A stretch of 64,000 bases of DNA from positions 17,538,814-17,602,813 of the forward strand of contig OU744450.1 in assembly GCA_916610825.1 (NCBI GenBank), read 5' to 3'. This document shows positions 1 through 11,939 of the stretch, piece by piece; the stretch's first letter is position 1; every line of letters begins with the position of its first letter. Both the position numbers and the translations under genes were made by a program. Under the pieces are notes generated by a model. The model was not told where the DNA came from. It searched no databases and was given only the letters and a program-made list of their open reading frames with translations. The DNA comes from Haliclystus octoradiatus. Its lineage: Eukaryota > Cnidaria > Staurozoa > Stauromedusae > Haliclystidae.

Positions 1-811
1 AATATTTGTAATGACAATCTTGATGAAATCTATCAAAGTGCTTGTAAGGCTTATAATAGTACTACAGAGTCAGCTGTAATCATAATTCAGATTGATGTTT
101 TGCTTTGATATAGTGGACCATGTTATTATATTGCATATTTTTATCTTCTGTGTAGATTTGTGTTTGCAAAAGTCTGCCCCACTTCTCCAAAAATGTGTCG
201 TTGACAAATGTCCTCCTCTCATGAAGTCAACTTTCACTTCAAACCTGTTCATTTTTGCAAAACAAAATGTTTTCTCTGTACCATTTGCAAAAAGTTCACA
301 TTTACAATCAATACCATCCTATAGATTACCATCATCATGGAACAGGAGCATCCCCTCTGTCGATATACTTGTCACTGCGGAGCATTTCTCAGCAGACTTG
401 AGGTCCCATCTAACTGATCAATATTTTAGGCAATGTACCAACAATAGCTGCAATGTTCGCATTTATCCTTCTTCCACTCAAATCTGATTTCTAGTATTAC
501 TTTATATATTTATATTAAATTATACATAATTCCTAATTATTATTATTATCATCAATTCGACTATAGATGTTTCACATCTACCTTTAATGTGTATATACAA
601 TAGTATGATTCCGTATGATTTGTTTGCATCATGCTTGTAATAAGATTTGTAATATGCTTGTAATAAAATTCAAGCATTACTGTTAATCATGTAAATTAAC
701 CTTGCGTCCCTCAAACAGAAAAGCAACTGCTTAAGAGGTGACGTCAACAAAGTTTAGTAATTGCACTATGTAATGCTTAAATTGTTGGAATAAAACTCTA
801 TCTATCTATCT
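1..811 (+). mobile_element. LINE 3' end (non-LTR retrotransposon), 5' part outside window
   Basis: The frame at 92-487 is the C-terminal tail of a non-LTR retrotransposon ORF2. Its stretch VPFAKSSHLQSIPSYRLPS matches the same position of the better preserved LINE at 20-21.5 kb (VPFAKTSHLQNLPCY there). After the stop at 487 comes an AT-rich 3' UTR ending in short TATC repeats near 795-811, the same kind of tail as the 20-kb copy (TATCTATC ending near 22059). The endonuclease and reverse transcriptase lie outside the window or are lost. This is probably a 5'-truncated insertion of the same LINE family. Confidence 0.75.
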
Positions 812-812
812 G

Positions 813-1100
813 AGTATGGTATAAATGGTACTGTTTATTCTTGGTTTGAATCGGATCTTTCTGATTGCAAACGATGTGCACTCATGGAATACCATATCAT
901 TTCTATGCTGATGACACTCAAATATACATGACATTTAAATCAGCCTTTGTGTCTGATGCAAAATATTGTTGTGAAATTATTGATTTATGCGCAAATGACG
1001 TCAGTTTATGGTTAGAAAATATACCGATACAGCCGATACTCAATGTTTACATTGGGACAAGATATTGGTTACACTTTTCGATATTCAAAATTTCACAGTA
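813..1100 (+). pseudogene. Reverse-transcriptase fragment of a second LINE, internally deleted
   Basis: Directly after the first LINE tail, the plus strand reads YGINGTVYSWF and then, after an apparent deletion, YHFYADDTQIYMTF. The first motif is the piece before the thumb of CR1/L2/Jockey-like reverse transcriptases. The second is the YADD catalytic box followed by the usual TQ. The order is right but the roughly 60 residues that normally separate them are missing. The fragment then runs into non-coding sequence. It is a dead relic, distinct from the family at 1-811 because its YADD context differs from the FADD of the 20-kb copy. Confidence 0.6.
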
Positions 1101-1276
1101 ATGTTTATCTAGTGTGACTTTTTTGGGATTCAAAGTGTTAAATAATTTGAAACGTCTGTTTGAATAATAATGTGTTCTCTTGCTTTTCCTCATTTCTCTT
1201 TGGAAATCTTTGAAAACAAATTTGAAAACGCAGTGTCAACAAAAGCAGACACCTTGCTAGAAAAAAAGGCCAGCAC

Positions 1277-1910
1277 GTGATCATACAGTTGAAATGGGTC
1301 ATCAGAATATTTTCTAACCATTTTCGTCAGAGTTTAGTAACAAACAATTGGTTAACTCCTTTACCACTTGGTTTATTCGCTATGCGCATATCACCAAATG
1401 ACCAAGGTTTATCTCTTTTTACAATCGTCACTGGCGAAGATATCCTTCTTCCACGCGTAAAATCGCCACACATCACATGTCACCATCTGATTTAGTTCAA
1501 CGTTTACGTCATATCATGCCTCATTTACATCATCAAGCTTCGTCACGCCCATCACCACCCTCTTATGTTGACCCAAATTTAAAAACATGTTCCTGTGTTT
1601 GGTTACGAATTTGCAGAGTTAAAAAGCCTATGGAAGCCCCATATCAAGGTCCTTAGGCTGTTATTTCACGCACAGATAGAGTTTTTAACATTGAAGTTCA
1701 CAATAAATCGTCTACAGTTTCAATCGACCGACTCAAGTCAGCCGTTTTACGTTTACCTCCGATTCCAACATCGTCACCATCTCCGACATCGTCACCGCCG
1801 ATTAATCCATCTACTATTACGTCATCAACTGCATTACCAACTACACGATCCGGTCGTCATACTCGATTCGCAGCACAACCTAATACCATTTATTATTCGC
1901 CAAATTGATT
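1277..1910 (+). pseudogene. Ty3/gypsy integrase C-terminal relic
   Basis: Around 1340-1450 the translation contains WLTPLPLGLFAMRISPNDQG followed by VTGEDILLP. This is the stretch after the catalytic Glu of gypsy integrases, where hosts commonly show W-x-x-x-LP...LLG-x-RT...ELVYG-x-x-LRLP. Between about 1590 and 1740 other frames give RVKKPMEAPYQGP and SIDRLKSAVL, the chromodomain-like tail found before the polypurine tract. Several frameshifts separate the pieces. The polarity is plus, consistent with an LTR following at about 2396. Confidence 0.65.
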
Positions 1911-2390
1911 ACTGCTGTATGATTTAATTATCCTCTTCATTCAAAGACTTTATTATATTGGAATTCATATTATATGCATTATTTCTAAACTTCTACGCAT
2001 TACTACAATTATTTCAAAGTCATTCCATCATTACAATACATCTTATTATTAACTTCAAGAAGCGTTATTGGAGTATTTCATCATATTTACTACTATTTAT
2101 TGGCTATATACTACATTATCTGGCATTCTTATTATTTAGTTATTTCTGTTTGATATCACAGAATTTCATTATATTGATTATCAATTATTTACTATTATCT
2201 ATAGCCTAATTCACAAAATACAATCTTCTCTAATTAGCATAAGGTACATCTATATTTTTAATTATTCTGTTGTATTCAAACATTTTAGCATTAATAACAT
2301 ATAGTTTTTCAATATTAGCTAATTTCACTACAATTTTTACATATTTAACATTTTATTATTCATTAATGATAACTCCGTCATTTCAAACGG
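1911..2390. other. AT-rich spacer, no gene seen
   Basis: This stretch is very AT-rich, with short open frames made mainly of Leu, Ile, Phe and Tyr codons, as expected by chance in such sequence. It lies between the integrase relic and the LTR and is probably 3' internal sequence of the same gypsy element. Confidence 0.4.
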
Positions 2391-2690
2391 GGAGATGTGT
2401 AGGCTCCGTGGTTTCACACGTGATCATAATGGGTAATTACTATTCTTCTCGACCACAATAGACATTTAATTAACCACAATAGACATTTCATTAAACACAT
2501 GTGAGTCACACAAATCACTAACTATACACACGTATATACAAACATTCTCACGGTAGATACGCAATATTAATACACTCTATATCATTATTTACCAATTTCT
2601 TACTTAACGATTAACCATTTTATGTTACAAATTCTTGCGGACTAGGGAGTCGTTACCAGGCTTCACTCCCCAAGAATTGGCGCCACTTTC
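2391..2690 (+). repeat. Probable Ty3/gypsy LTR with adjacent primer-binding-like site
   Basis: A purine run (ACGGGGAGA, 2387-2395) reads like a polypurine tract and is followed by TGTGTAGGCTCCG, a good LTR start. About 280 bases later, TTGGCGCCACTTTC at about 2676 resembles a gypsy primer-binding site, normally found just after a 5' LTR. A full second LTR is not visible in the window, so the exact LTR end is uncertain. A tract-LTR-PBS order would mean recombination between two elements, or the PBS match may be chance. Confidence 0.4.
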
Positions 2691-2879
2691 TCACTGTACA
2701 AATTTGTTGTCGTTTCTCATCCTGGAAGGTCGCTTATGATATATTATTCTGTCCAACTAGTTTAGTTAATTCAATTTAATCATGGCTGCTTTATTTGTTT
2801 TTGCGAAATTTGCTTGCTTACAAATCGTTGCAGAACTTAGCTGTCCGCTGTTACAAAAAGAAATGGGAGGTACGTAAAG

Positions 2880-3433
2880 ATTTCATAACTTTTTACCTTT
2901 CAGCCATTAGACTTTTTTCAAAGGGCTTATCATAATAAAATTAAAACAGTTATGAAATGAACATAAATACAACAAAAAGACAAGAAATGTGTATTAGTAA
3001 ATGATTAGTCTTTACTACATGAATTAAATGATTATCCTTATAGAGTTTGGCAGATCATTCCCATTCCATAGTCATCCTGACCTTGATGCTTAGCCATTCA
3101 AGCCGATTGAACATATTTGAGACAGGGGTCCTGTAATGACACTTGAGCACCGCCGTTCTGCTACCTCTTATTTGATATATTCATCATTTTGATATATTTA
3201 TCCATATAAAATATAATATATGATTGTATTCACAAATAATTCCATTTATATACAGCGTCATTAATGATTATGTTCCCTTTTACATAATGTGTTCATATTA
3301 AGGCTGACTTGGTCTCTCGCGTAAATGAAAGGTTTTGAAAAATAATTCATACCAAATCTAGAATATTATTCCAATTATTTAGTTCATAATTTATCAACCT
3401 TAATATGAATTTCGATTGTCTGCAATCGTCTTC
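2880..3433. other. No gene or recognised repeat
   Basis: AT-rich sequence with no long frame, no repeat partner elsewhere in the window that I noticed, and no RNA gene signature. Confidence 0.4.
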
Positions 3434-3436
3434 TAA

Positions 3437-4314
3437 GGCTAGGGTTATATGGACGCACCGAACTCAATTGATTCATTCATTCGAATTAAATCTCATGATA
3501 GCGCGCTTCGTATAACACCATTCGGTTCATCAACATTCCTCAAAAAACATTAAATGCGTCAAGCTAGCTCCGCACGTCAAGGCTTGACGTGCGGAGCTCT
3601 TCTCCATGAATTAAATTCATCGCCGCGTTATACGAGTGAGCTATCATCGCACCGAACTAAATACATTCGACTCACGGTGCCGTGACTGAGCTCCTATATC
3701 TACCTTATATGGAAATAAACCGGGGGATGTGCAAATCATAAATTATTTTAAAGGATGTTTCCATGGCAATACGATAGAAAGAACATCGCTTTTGGGATGT
3801 TGTTATGGTGACTTGTTTATATGATTGAAAGATGGCTGACAGGGAAGCTGATGTTTTCCAAAATCATGATTTAAAACATTTTAAAAACGTTTTATTTTAG
3901 TCAATCACAATGCATCAGCACTAGAATTGGGGTCGCTTTTATCATATTATGTTATTATAATGGAAATTTGCATTTAATTTGCTCTGAGTACTATGCCTTG
4001 ATAGAACAAAAACTGTCTCCTATAAAAATGCTTGCAAACCTGTGAGATTACTACTTCATACAAGCTTCAAACTATAGATAGGCAGAATAGAACGGAAAAA
4101 TCGCTGAAAATGAAAAATAATGCAAACAAAACACTCTGGTTTCAAACCATGCGGTATAATTCCAAAAAAACTACTTCCTATCACGTGACATTTTGGCCAG
4201 TTTTTAAAGATCGTCGACATTCCGTTCGTCTGTATAACCCCAAATGCGAATTTAATGCAATTCGGTGTCGCACCTAATTCGAATTGAGTTCGGTGCGTCC
4301 ATATAACCCTAGCC
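3437..4314. mobile_element. PIF/Harbinger-type MITE with TAA target duplication
   Basis: The ends are perfect inverted repeats of about 34 bases: GGCTAGGGTTATATGGACGC... at 3437 and its complement ending at 4314. The element is flanked by TAA at 3434-3436 and at 4315-4317. A 3-bp TWA duplication with GG-starting termini is the hallmark of PIF/Harbinger elements. The inside (878 bp) has no transposase frame, so it is non-autonomous. A 33-bp palindrome lies near its left end. It lies just upstream of the MULE relic. Confidence 0.8.
3566..3598. repeat. 33-bp perfect palindrome inside the MITE
   Basis: The 16-base arm AGCTCCGCACGTCAAG is followed by a single G and then its exact complement. It is much more GC-rich than its surroundings. 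It could extrude as a cruciform or be a hairpin in RNA. Confidence 0.85.
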
Positions 4315-4343
4315 TAAATTATAGATACTACATTTTTATACAG

Positions 4344-5140
4344 GTACTCAAGCATGATCAAGACCAAAATTACTTCCTTGAAATTGTGAAATTTGTGGAA
4401 GAACACAACTATCATGTATCACCTGAGATGGTTTCAAGCTACCAGAACACTGGGTAATACCTGGAGACCCTGCAATCCTGGAATTCGCCACAATGGCAAC
4501 AATAAAAACTGGGGACATTAGACACTTTATTATAAAGCCTTTAATGTTCCTGTAGGATGTCTATAATTTCAGAAAAAAGTTTTAAGCAAAGATAAATTGT
4601 CTGTTTAGGAAGAAGTGAGTGATCAGATGCAGACTACCATTGAAGATGAAGGTGGATGTTGCCGATATGTGGTAAACGACAATGACGATCTTGTTTTGTT
4701 GGGATTTAAAACTCAGGAAATGCTCAACTTCCTGAAAAGAAATTTCAATATTGATAGTGGATGCCACTTATAATAAAACTAATGTTTGCGGTTTACCATT
4801 ATTAACTTTCATGATCAATGATGAAAATGGCCATAGCATTCCAGTATGGAAATTGTTTTCTGGTTAGGGAAACTCGTAAAATTGTTACGGAGAGTTATAA
4901 TGCTGAGAAAACGAACTTGATATTCATTGCCGATACAAGATATGCCGGAATTAACGTCTCTGAAGTCATTTTTCTCTTTTTCCCTGCAGCAAAAAGTAAT
5001 GCTTTGCAAATTCCATGTCAGCCAAGCAGTGAGACGTGCTCTTGCCAAAGTCAAAACAATTTCTGCTGATGATAAGAATAAAGTGGAACAAGTCGTCAGC
5101 AAGGACAGAAAGAGAAATGATGTCAATTCTCTCCAGAGCA
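4344..5140 (+). pseudogene. MULE-type transposase relic
   Basis: An acceptor-like TTTTATACAG at 4333-4342 opens a frame containing YFLEIVKFVEEHNYHVSPEM, ending at about 4456. From about 4590 the translation gives GFKTQEMLNFLKRNF and then, across frameshifts, VDATYN, CGLPLLTFMINDENGHSIPV, a RETRKIVTE piece and SKVMLCKFHVSQAVRRALAK (5000-5060). DATYN-x-x-x-Y-x-LPL, then a DENG turn, then K-x-x-LCxFH is the order of the MULE DDE transposase domain (first Asp in DATY, Cys-x-x-His later). At least three frame breaks make it dead. A ZSWIM-type domesticated relative is the alternative. Confidence 0.6.
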
Positions 5141-5229
5141 GCCCAACACCATTTCTTAAAACAATTCTTATAAAATGCGCTCCAATGTGGGCAAACTAAA
5201 CAAAAGTCTTTCACTTTCGACATCTATTG

Positions 5230-5720
5230 AAATTCTTTAGGAAATTAATATTTTATTGGCTCTGGATCTTCGTCATTCCGTTTCACCTTAAGAAGCAGAT
5301 TTGATTCCAAAACAAGTCGAAATAGCAGACTCCATCAGCTACACTGTGCAATCTCTGGGGGACATCTACATCTAGACTGTCTCGCATTGTGGTACAAAAT
5401 ACGATAAATAATATAGTTGTCATTCCTTGTCCAAACTACAATGATCTTCTCCGTAACCCTCTGCAATGAAAAGCACCTTGGTATACCCTGCAATTCAAAT
5501 CTAATATCACTATTCATTATCATTATTATCAACATTCTGATTATAAGTTACATTTTAGAGGAATACATTTTGGCTATATTTAAGTTTAAGACTTGAATTA
5601 TCTTAGCTCGTTGATTATTGCTATTGTCATAGTTGAAGGCACATTAGAGAAACCTGACGCTTTGGGTTTAGTACAGTCAGCCCATATCGTTTAGCGTAGT
5701 CTATCTAGGAGTGCAAGTCC
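5230..5720. other. No recognised gene
   Basis: Short frames on both strands show no family resemblance I can name. The stretch separates the MULE relic from the BEL/Pao relic and may hold the latter's 5' LTR, but no second copy in the window proves it. Confidence 0.35.
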
Positions 5721-5788
5721 CCCATCACATTTTGGTCCTAGTCTAATCGGAATGAATCTTCGATCTAAAGATACGTTTGTAGACATTC

Positions 5789-6145
5789 TTGTTTGGAATT
5801 ATTGTTACGATGTCTGAAGAAACTCAGAATGCTGAACTGCCTCAATCTACTGCCCCTGAAAATGGTTCCCTAATCATTCATACATCCAAAAGTACTGTCC
5901 GCCGTGTTAGAGGTGGTCAATTAGCTGTCTTCACGCAAAAAGTAACCTATACTGAAAGTTTATTAGGAAAAAAATCAAGTAGAAGATTGATTTTAAAAAG
6001 CAAAGAAGGAATTGCTGTTGCCTTCGAAGAAAACTGCGTGTTAACCGCGGAATATATTAAACAATTTTCAGATACAGATGAAAAGTTTGAAAACGCTAGT
6101 TTATGGTTAGCAAAAGCCAAAGAAAAATATGACAATAATTTTTAG
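5789..6145 (+). pseudogene. BEL/Pao gag-like N-terminal fragment
   Basis: An open frame of 118 codons. The likely start is the Met at 5810 (MSEETQNAELP), not the upstream Met. It contains RRVRGGQLAVFTQK and ends with an acidic, Lys-rich helix-like stretch. Frame-shifted continuation can be followed to about 6420 (ENRLDEELSTITSRNSP). The assignment as gag rests on its position in front of the BEL/Pao polymerase and not on a recognised domain. Confidence 0.45.
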
Positions 6146-7029
6146 CGCGATTGAAGATGAATTAGAAAATAGATTAGATGAAGAACTTTCGACTATTACA
6201 AGTAGAAATAGCCCTCATGTAAGCAATAATACCGTCCTCCGTGAAACTGAAAATATTCGAAATGATTTACGTCAAGAAAATATGACACATGTAACACATT
6301 AATCTGAAAATCAAATTGAAATTAATAACGATGTCGATGAAAACCAAACTACAAAAAACACTAGAAATACACCATTAAAAGCATGTGAAATGCCAGTTAT
6401 AAAAAGGTCAATTGACGACTGAATTTCAAATAACTTTGAGAAAACTAGAACTTATTGAAAAAGATGAATTATTTAGCGATACGTTAGCTGGTTTAAATTT
6501 GAAAATAGAAAAGCTTGACGGAGGTCCAGCCAAAACTACAGTTGAAGGATATTGTATTGACAAAAGAAATTGATAAAAAGACATATACAGGCTAAAGACA
6601 TTGATTAATGAAATATGATATACAGTGGTTGAAAAGGAAAGCCTGAACCTTCTAGTATTGTTAAATTAGAAATAAAAGCATTAGATAGCGAAGAACCTAT
6701 TATTGTATTCCAAGCATACGTTATAAAGAATTTACAATTATCGAACTCTTGTTCCTTTATCACATACTAATATTCAAAGTTATTCTCATTTAAGGGACAT
6801 TGAATTTATTGATATTAAGCCTGGAAATATAGACTTATTAATTGGTGCAAATGCTGCAGAAAAATATTATTACCATTAGAATATCGTAAAAACAAGCCTG
6901 ATGAACCTATAGCTATTCGTACACCTTTGGATTGGTGCTTATAGGGAGGTTACGCCAGTGAACTTAGTAGACCCTCAGTTAATTCTACTACTATGTGTTT
7001 TTCATCTGCTGATACCATAGAAAGTCAAT

Positions 7030-7780
7030 TTGAAAGCTTATGGAATATGGAAAACTGAGGATTTTGGCACAAAATATAGCATGAAAAAACCATTCTCGAA
7101 ACAAGACAAGGCTTCACAAACAATATTAGACAAAGCAAGAGCATCACACGGTAAATACCAAATGGGTTTATTATGGAAGAATACCGTAAAAACTATGCCA
7201 AATAATAAGATTAATGCAGAATTTAGATTAAAATCAGTAGCAAACAAGTTTGGCAAGAACGCAGATTATGCAGAGACATAAAAGAAGAACAAGCATACAT
7301 TGATGAAGGTTATGCGCAAGAAGCTATGGACTGATCTGATGGTGCAAAAAGATGGTAACTACCTCATCATGGTGTCATTAATGTCAACAAACCAGGAAAA
7401 TCCAGGTGGTGTTTGATGCTGCTGCTCGTTATAGTGGTTTGCATTTGAATGATTGTCTTATTAGCGGTCCGGATTTGTTAAATGATTTGTTAGGTTGTAT
7501 TTTACGTTTTCGTCATTACCCTTTTGCTATTATAGCTGACATTCGGGCCATGTTGAATAATGTTTTAATTGACGAAGGTGATCGTGATTCCCTTTGACTT
7601 TTGTGATGGGAAGAAGGGGACACATCTAGACCCCCTATTGAATATCAAATGAAGACTCATGTGTTTGGTCTCATTAGTAGCCCTTGTTGTGCAATTACTG
7701 CCTTGCGTATACATTAGCATTGCTGACATACCGATACTTGACTATAAAATGACTGATACAACCGTCTGTTTCTCATTCAC
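7030..7780 (+). pseudogene. BEL/Pao reverse-transcriptase fragment
   Basis: The first part (7030-7281) reads KPFSKQDKASQTILDKARAS, then GKYQMGLLWKN, then a MPNNKINAEFRLKSV segment. This is the conserved BEL/Pao block ahead of the polymerase. After two frameshifts, 7400-7600 gives VVFDAAARYSGLHLNDCLIS, GPDLLNDLLG and AIIADIRAMLNNV, the fingers/palm region. The Asp in ADI is the first catalytic residue. A final HVFGLISSPCCA is at about 7650. Stops and shifts interrupt every block. Confidence 0.75.
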
Positions 7781-7912
7781 TGTCCTGATCTCAATGGTGC
7801 ATTGACAAAACTTCAACATATCTACATAAACTTCACTATAATCTTGGCAAGAAACTATTAAAAGTAAGATACTTTAATTAACTTGTGACGTATAGCTGAT
7901 AGGCATATTGAA

Positions 7913-10690
7913 TTGTTTATCATGAGTTATACTAAATGTATCTGTTTTGAATGTGGGTTTAACAAAAATACTTTCTGGAAACTATGTAGACATATCTCTG
8001 CTTGTCATTCACATTTGCAAAACCTTGTAATAGCTTGTGGCATTGCAGGATGTGAACAAACCTTCAAAACAGTTTCAGCTTTCAAATCTCATGGTAGTTG
8101 TAAGCATAAAGAGGAAATTAAGATATCTAGTAATGAAATGCCTAGTAATCATGATCATGATGATGATGGTAATGATGTTGGATATGATTCATTGCTTTTT
8201 GATGATTCTTCAGGTAGTTTAAGTCAATCTTCTCAGCTTTGTCCAATCCCCTAGAACATTTCAAGAACAACTAGGCTCTACGCATTCGTTTCTTCAAAAA
8301 TACATTGGTCAATTATTTATTAAAGCTAGGGAACAACATTTGTTACCATTATCTACTGCTGGTACAATTTTTGGTGATTTTTCATCATTTGTTGAATTAT
8401 ATCACTCTGAGATCATTAAATTGCATGATAATTATCTCCCAAGTGATAATTCTGCTTCAAATATACATGAAAACGCTTCAAGCATTGTAGGTAGCAATTT
8501 ATTTGTTGAGTCAATGTTCAAACCAATTTCAAGTGATTATAGATCACAGCAGTATATGAATAAGGAGCTGAATATCATTAATCCTACTCCTATTGTACTA
8601 GGTGGCAGGGAAAATGGTACGAAAAGCTATTTGCAACGTTTCTTTGCGAAAAACTCTTGAATCCTTTCTGATGAAATATATGCATAAATCATTAACAGCT
8701 CTGTTCAACCACCTTCTGACACATTTTATGTTCACTTTTGCGATGCGATGGTTCTGAATTACCAAAGAGATCCACTCATTCTCCAATTTCTTTTTATTTT
8801 CCACTCATATTTTATATGGACGAGTTTGAAGTGTGCAACCCAATTGGAAGTAGTAAAACTAAACATAAGTTTTGTGCTGTAGACTACCACCTAGGGTTCC
8901 TACCTCTGAAATATAGATACACAACTACATTTAGCTTTTTAAGATCTCTCTGTTTAGACAATGATAGGAAAGTGTCTGGATATAACAAAATATTTTCATC
9001 ACTATTAGAGGAACTAATAGAAATGAACAACAATCCAATATTTTTAATCCAAACTTTTCATCCCCCGTATATTTATATTCTGTGATGACAGTCTCAGACA
9101 ACATGCAGTTGCAGGCTTCCAAGGTTCTTTCCGTAGTGGGGAAATTTGTAGATTCTGTATGATTTCCTACGGTGAAATCTCTTCTGTTTCTTCGGTTGAC
9201 CAAGTCACTCTAAGAACAAAAGATGGACATGCAAATCATGTAGAAGATGTAATTGGAAACCCTTCGAAATCCTGCGAGACTGGTGTGTTGTCCAAATGTT
9301 GTTTACCAGAGATTGAAAACTTTGACAATACCATTGACATCACTAAACTTTTTCCTCCTGATATTATGCATGACTTTCTTGAGGGTGTTGTTCCGATAAC
9401 TATTTGTGCTGTTCTCAGATACTTGATACGTGAAAACCTTATGACTATTATTAATATAAACAAAGAAATTCTTAAGTTTGGAAGTACATTCAAGCTTACT
9501 AATTTTAGTATTTTTTTCTAGCAAAATAACTGCTAAAAACACTGCTGACAACAGGTTTAGTGGGATTGTTTCGCAGAAGTGGTTTTTAATTGTTCCTTTT
9601 CCTTATATCATGGGTCTATTTGTAAACAAAGGACTTGAGATTAGGAAGATGTTAATAAAATGCAGAGAGATTGCAGACTTCCTTCTTTTCCCACAGGATT
9701 AGTGAGGAGTCGCTACTATACCTTGAAATTTTAATCAAGGAATTTTTATTTGTGCTCCGAATAGTTTCACCCACAAGACTTACTCCAAAATGTCATTTTT
9801 AATACATTATCCAGCTATGATATCTCTTATACAAAATTTGGTGATTGAAGAAGATGCAGTTGGCAATAACCACAGTTCGACAACTTCAGTTAATACTGAA
9901 TCAAATTCCAACTGGTTTGTTATTGCTTTTTACATTTAATTATCTCCTCTTTTGTTTAAATTTGTATGTATAAGTAGGGATTTATAGGCTGGAAGGACAA
10001 TTATGTCCAATATTATGTTAATCTACAGTGAATTGTGATTACAGGCAGAATCAATCAATTGGAGCTGGTGCCCAAAGTAGCACAACCGCATTATTTATGT
10101 TCTACCACAACTATCGTCAGATGCTAGTGCTGTCATTAAACTTTACAAAGGACATGTCAAAAACCGGGAAAAATTCTCAAACAGTATAGTAACTGGCTTG
10201 GTTGAAAATATTATTCCAATGCTTTGTAGGAATCCGTAAGTTGAGAGTAATGGATATTATTTTCAATTTTTGCTAATAAGCACCCTATTTATCCAATTTC
10301 TATCCAAGTGCTTCTCATTTGAGGTATATCACTAGTGCCCAGTATGAGATAATGTGTGTTGCCCTCTTGAAGGCCTATCCAGTTCTGGCAGTGAAACCAG
10401 TTAGCTGTAATGGCGTGCTAGTAAACATTTAAATTATTTAATAATCTCACATTGAACACACACTTATGCTGCTATATTGTGTAAGTTGTTATTCATCATT
10501 TTTACTCAGGACATTATGGAAAGGCAACATGAGAAGGAAATTCAAATCTTATCGAGCTAATAACAAATATGTCAGTGAAGCAGTCCTCAAAGCAAAGAAA
10601 TTATATGGCGCATCTAGCTTGGAAAAACCGTGACCAGTAATAGTTAAGCTAGATGCTTCATCCCCTCCAAGAAAAAAGGAAAGAAAGGTA
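7913..10690 (+). pseudogene. Broken zinc-finger/'MHDFLEGV' transposase-like gene, several exons
   Basis: The N-terminus (7919-8254) has two C2H2-like fingers: CFECGF...H...H and CGIAGCEQTF...H...CKH. After a frame break, a block at 8260-8660 follows. Then come MDEFEVCNPIGSSKTKHKF (8815-8880), GSFRSGEICRFC (9124-9159) and PPDIMHDFLEGVVPITICAV (9355-9414). A later block (9700-9830) reads TPKCHFLIHYPAMI across shifts. C-terminal pieces are AQYEIMCVALLKAYPVLAVK (10340-10400) and TLWKGNMRRKFKSYRANN (10510-10565). The same block order occurs in an abundant, poorly named animal protein family that I remember as uncharacterised. It probably derives from a DNA transposon. A good donor (CCG|GTAAGT, about 10238) and several acceptors show it was spliced. 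Internal shifts and stops make this copy a pseudogene. Confidence 0.6.
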
Positions 10691-10978
10691 TGTAAGAATA
10701 CAAACAGCTGTGAATGTGTGCAAAATAACTTGTGTGAAAATGGTAAATTCAAAATTATATACATAATTACATGTTCTATATACCGTAAAGGATTAGTTGA
10801 TAGAATAATATAAAATATTTAGACGTCACTATTACTAAGGTAGACCTGTCACCACTGCACTACATGGAGTCCAGTTATATTAGGCCTACCCTGTTTTGTA
10901 ATGATAGGCGAAATATGCAATGTGAGTGTGCTATTTTCTGCACAGTTGATTAATTGATGTCTATTTTTTAATTTCAGG

Positions 10979-11255
10979 ATGTTTTTGCTACCTCGTCAAG
11001 AGGAGAGTTTGATTGCTATGCATTCATTACAATGATTAAAGAGGAGCTAAATAAGCCCACCTCAAACGAGGATTGCCTAACACGTGTTCCCTTCTATGCG
11101 TGATCTCATCTTTCATAATCAACTTTCAAGCACGCCGACTGTGGAGGCGCCACTCGTGATAATGGACCATGCTCAATTTAATGGCAAGGTCACAAAGCAT
11201 TTCAATGATGCAAACACTTATTTTAATCAGGGCTTTACGGACCCAAATCAATGAT
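10979..11255 (+). pseudogene. Unassigned coding-like fragment
   Basis: After an acceptor (TTTCAG, ending at 10978), the frame reads DVFATSSRGEFDCYAFITMI and EELNKPTSNEDCL. After a one-base shift it reads FPSMRDLIFHNQLSSTPTVE and then an FNGKVTKHFND piece, ending in a stop at about 11255. The codon pattern looks like protein, but I do not recognise the family. Its position suggests the 3' exon of the preceding broken gene or the start of the integrase-like relic downstream. Confidence 0.35.
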
Positions 11256-11935
11256 TACTTTACACTAAAACAATGCACACAAAACACAAGAAATGGATTC
11301 ACAAAACACAACGATTGTCAGCTTGCCTGTAATCAGAATGAATTTGGCAGAAACGGTTTCTTCAAGTCAGGAGAAAAACTATTCAACTCGTTATCTATAT
11401 ATTGAGAGTCTAGAATTTGAACAGCAGCATTGAAATCATCGACATCATATCTAAATGTATCAATGAATACGTACATAAATACAATTACATAATGGCTTCG
11501 AAATACAAGAAAAGCGATTATATACTAGAAACTGTAAGACGGCACTGACCCTGCTGGGGTTCTCCTGCTCACCATTCAAATGCGCATTGTCAATAGAAGA
11601 AAGTATAAAGTATCATAAACTCATGGTGGATACTTTTGTATGTCGAATTAGAAGGTGAATTAAATCTTTGTGATATTAGAAAATCATGAAATATGGCATT
11701 GTAACAGCAAGCTACTACTGGGAATAAATTGGGATTGGCTGGTACACCAAAAAGCTGGAGTCAGTTCACAGTACCACTGTAGTGTAATGGCAGGGTTGCT
11801 TGCATGTACTTTCAGTCTTTTCTGTTCAATCACCAGTATGAGCGTTATTGATTGGCAACAGATAGGTGATCCAGTCACCGGTTGTTTTCACCGGTTGTTA
11901 AAATTCCCCAACTGCCTCATCCCTAGATAAAATCT
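11256..11935. other. No recognised gene
   Basis: Contains a plus-strand frame of 86 codons (11670-11930) with no family resemblance. It may be a degraded N-terminal part of the integrase-like relic that follows. Confidence 0.3.
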
Positions 11936-11939
11936 TGAC

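Larger units (their letters stand above)
5780..7830 (+). mobile_element. BEL/Pao LTR-retrotransposon relic (gag to reverse transcriptase)
   Basis: A plus-strand series of broken frames follows the BEL/Pao order. There is a gag-like start (5807-6420), a degraded middle with protease-like pieces, then the BEL/Pao segment before the reverse transcriptase and the reverse transcriptase itself (about 7030-7780). Diagnostic pieces are a W-x-x-E-x-FG-x-K segment, a Y-x-x-GLLWK motif, VVFDAAARYSG and ADI-x-AM, then HVFGLISSPCCA. In BEL/Pao the catalytic box of the latter region is followed by an SSPCCA-type stretch. Integrase and LTRs are not visible, and many stops show the copy is long dead. Confidence 0.75.

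Noticed and set aside
1958..2461. Hydrophobic frames as membrane proteins
   Set aside because: Their Leu/Ile/Phe/Tyr bias follows from extreme AT content; there is no start context and they lie in gypsy 3' sequence.
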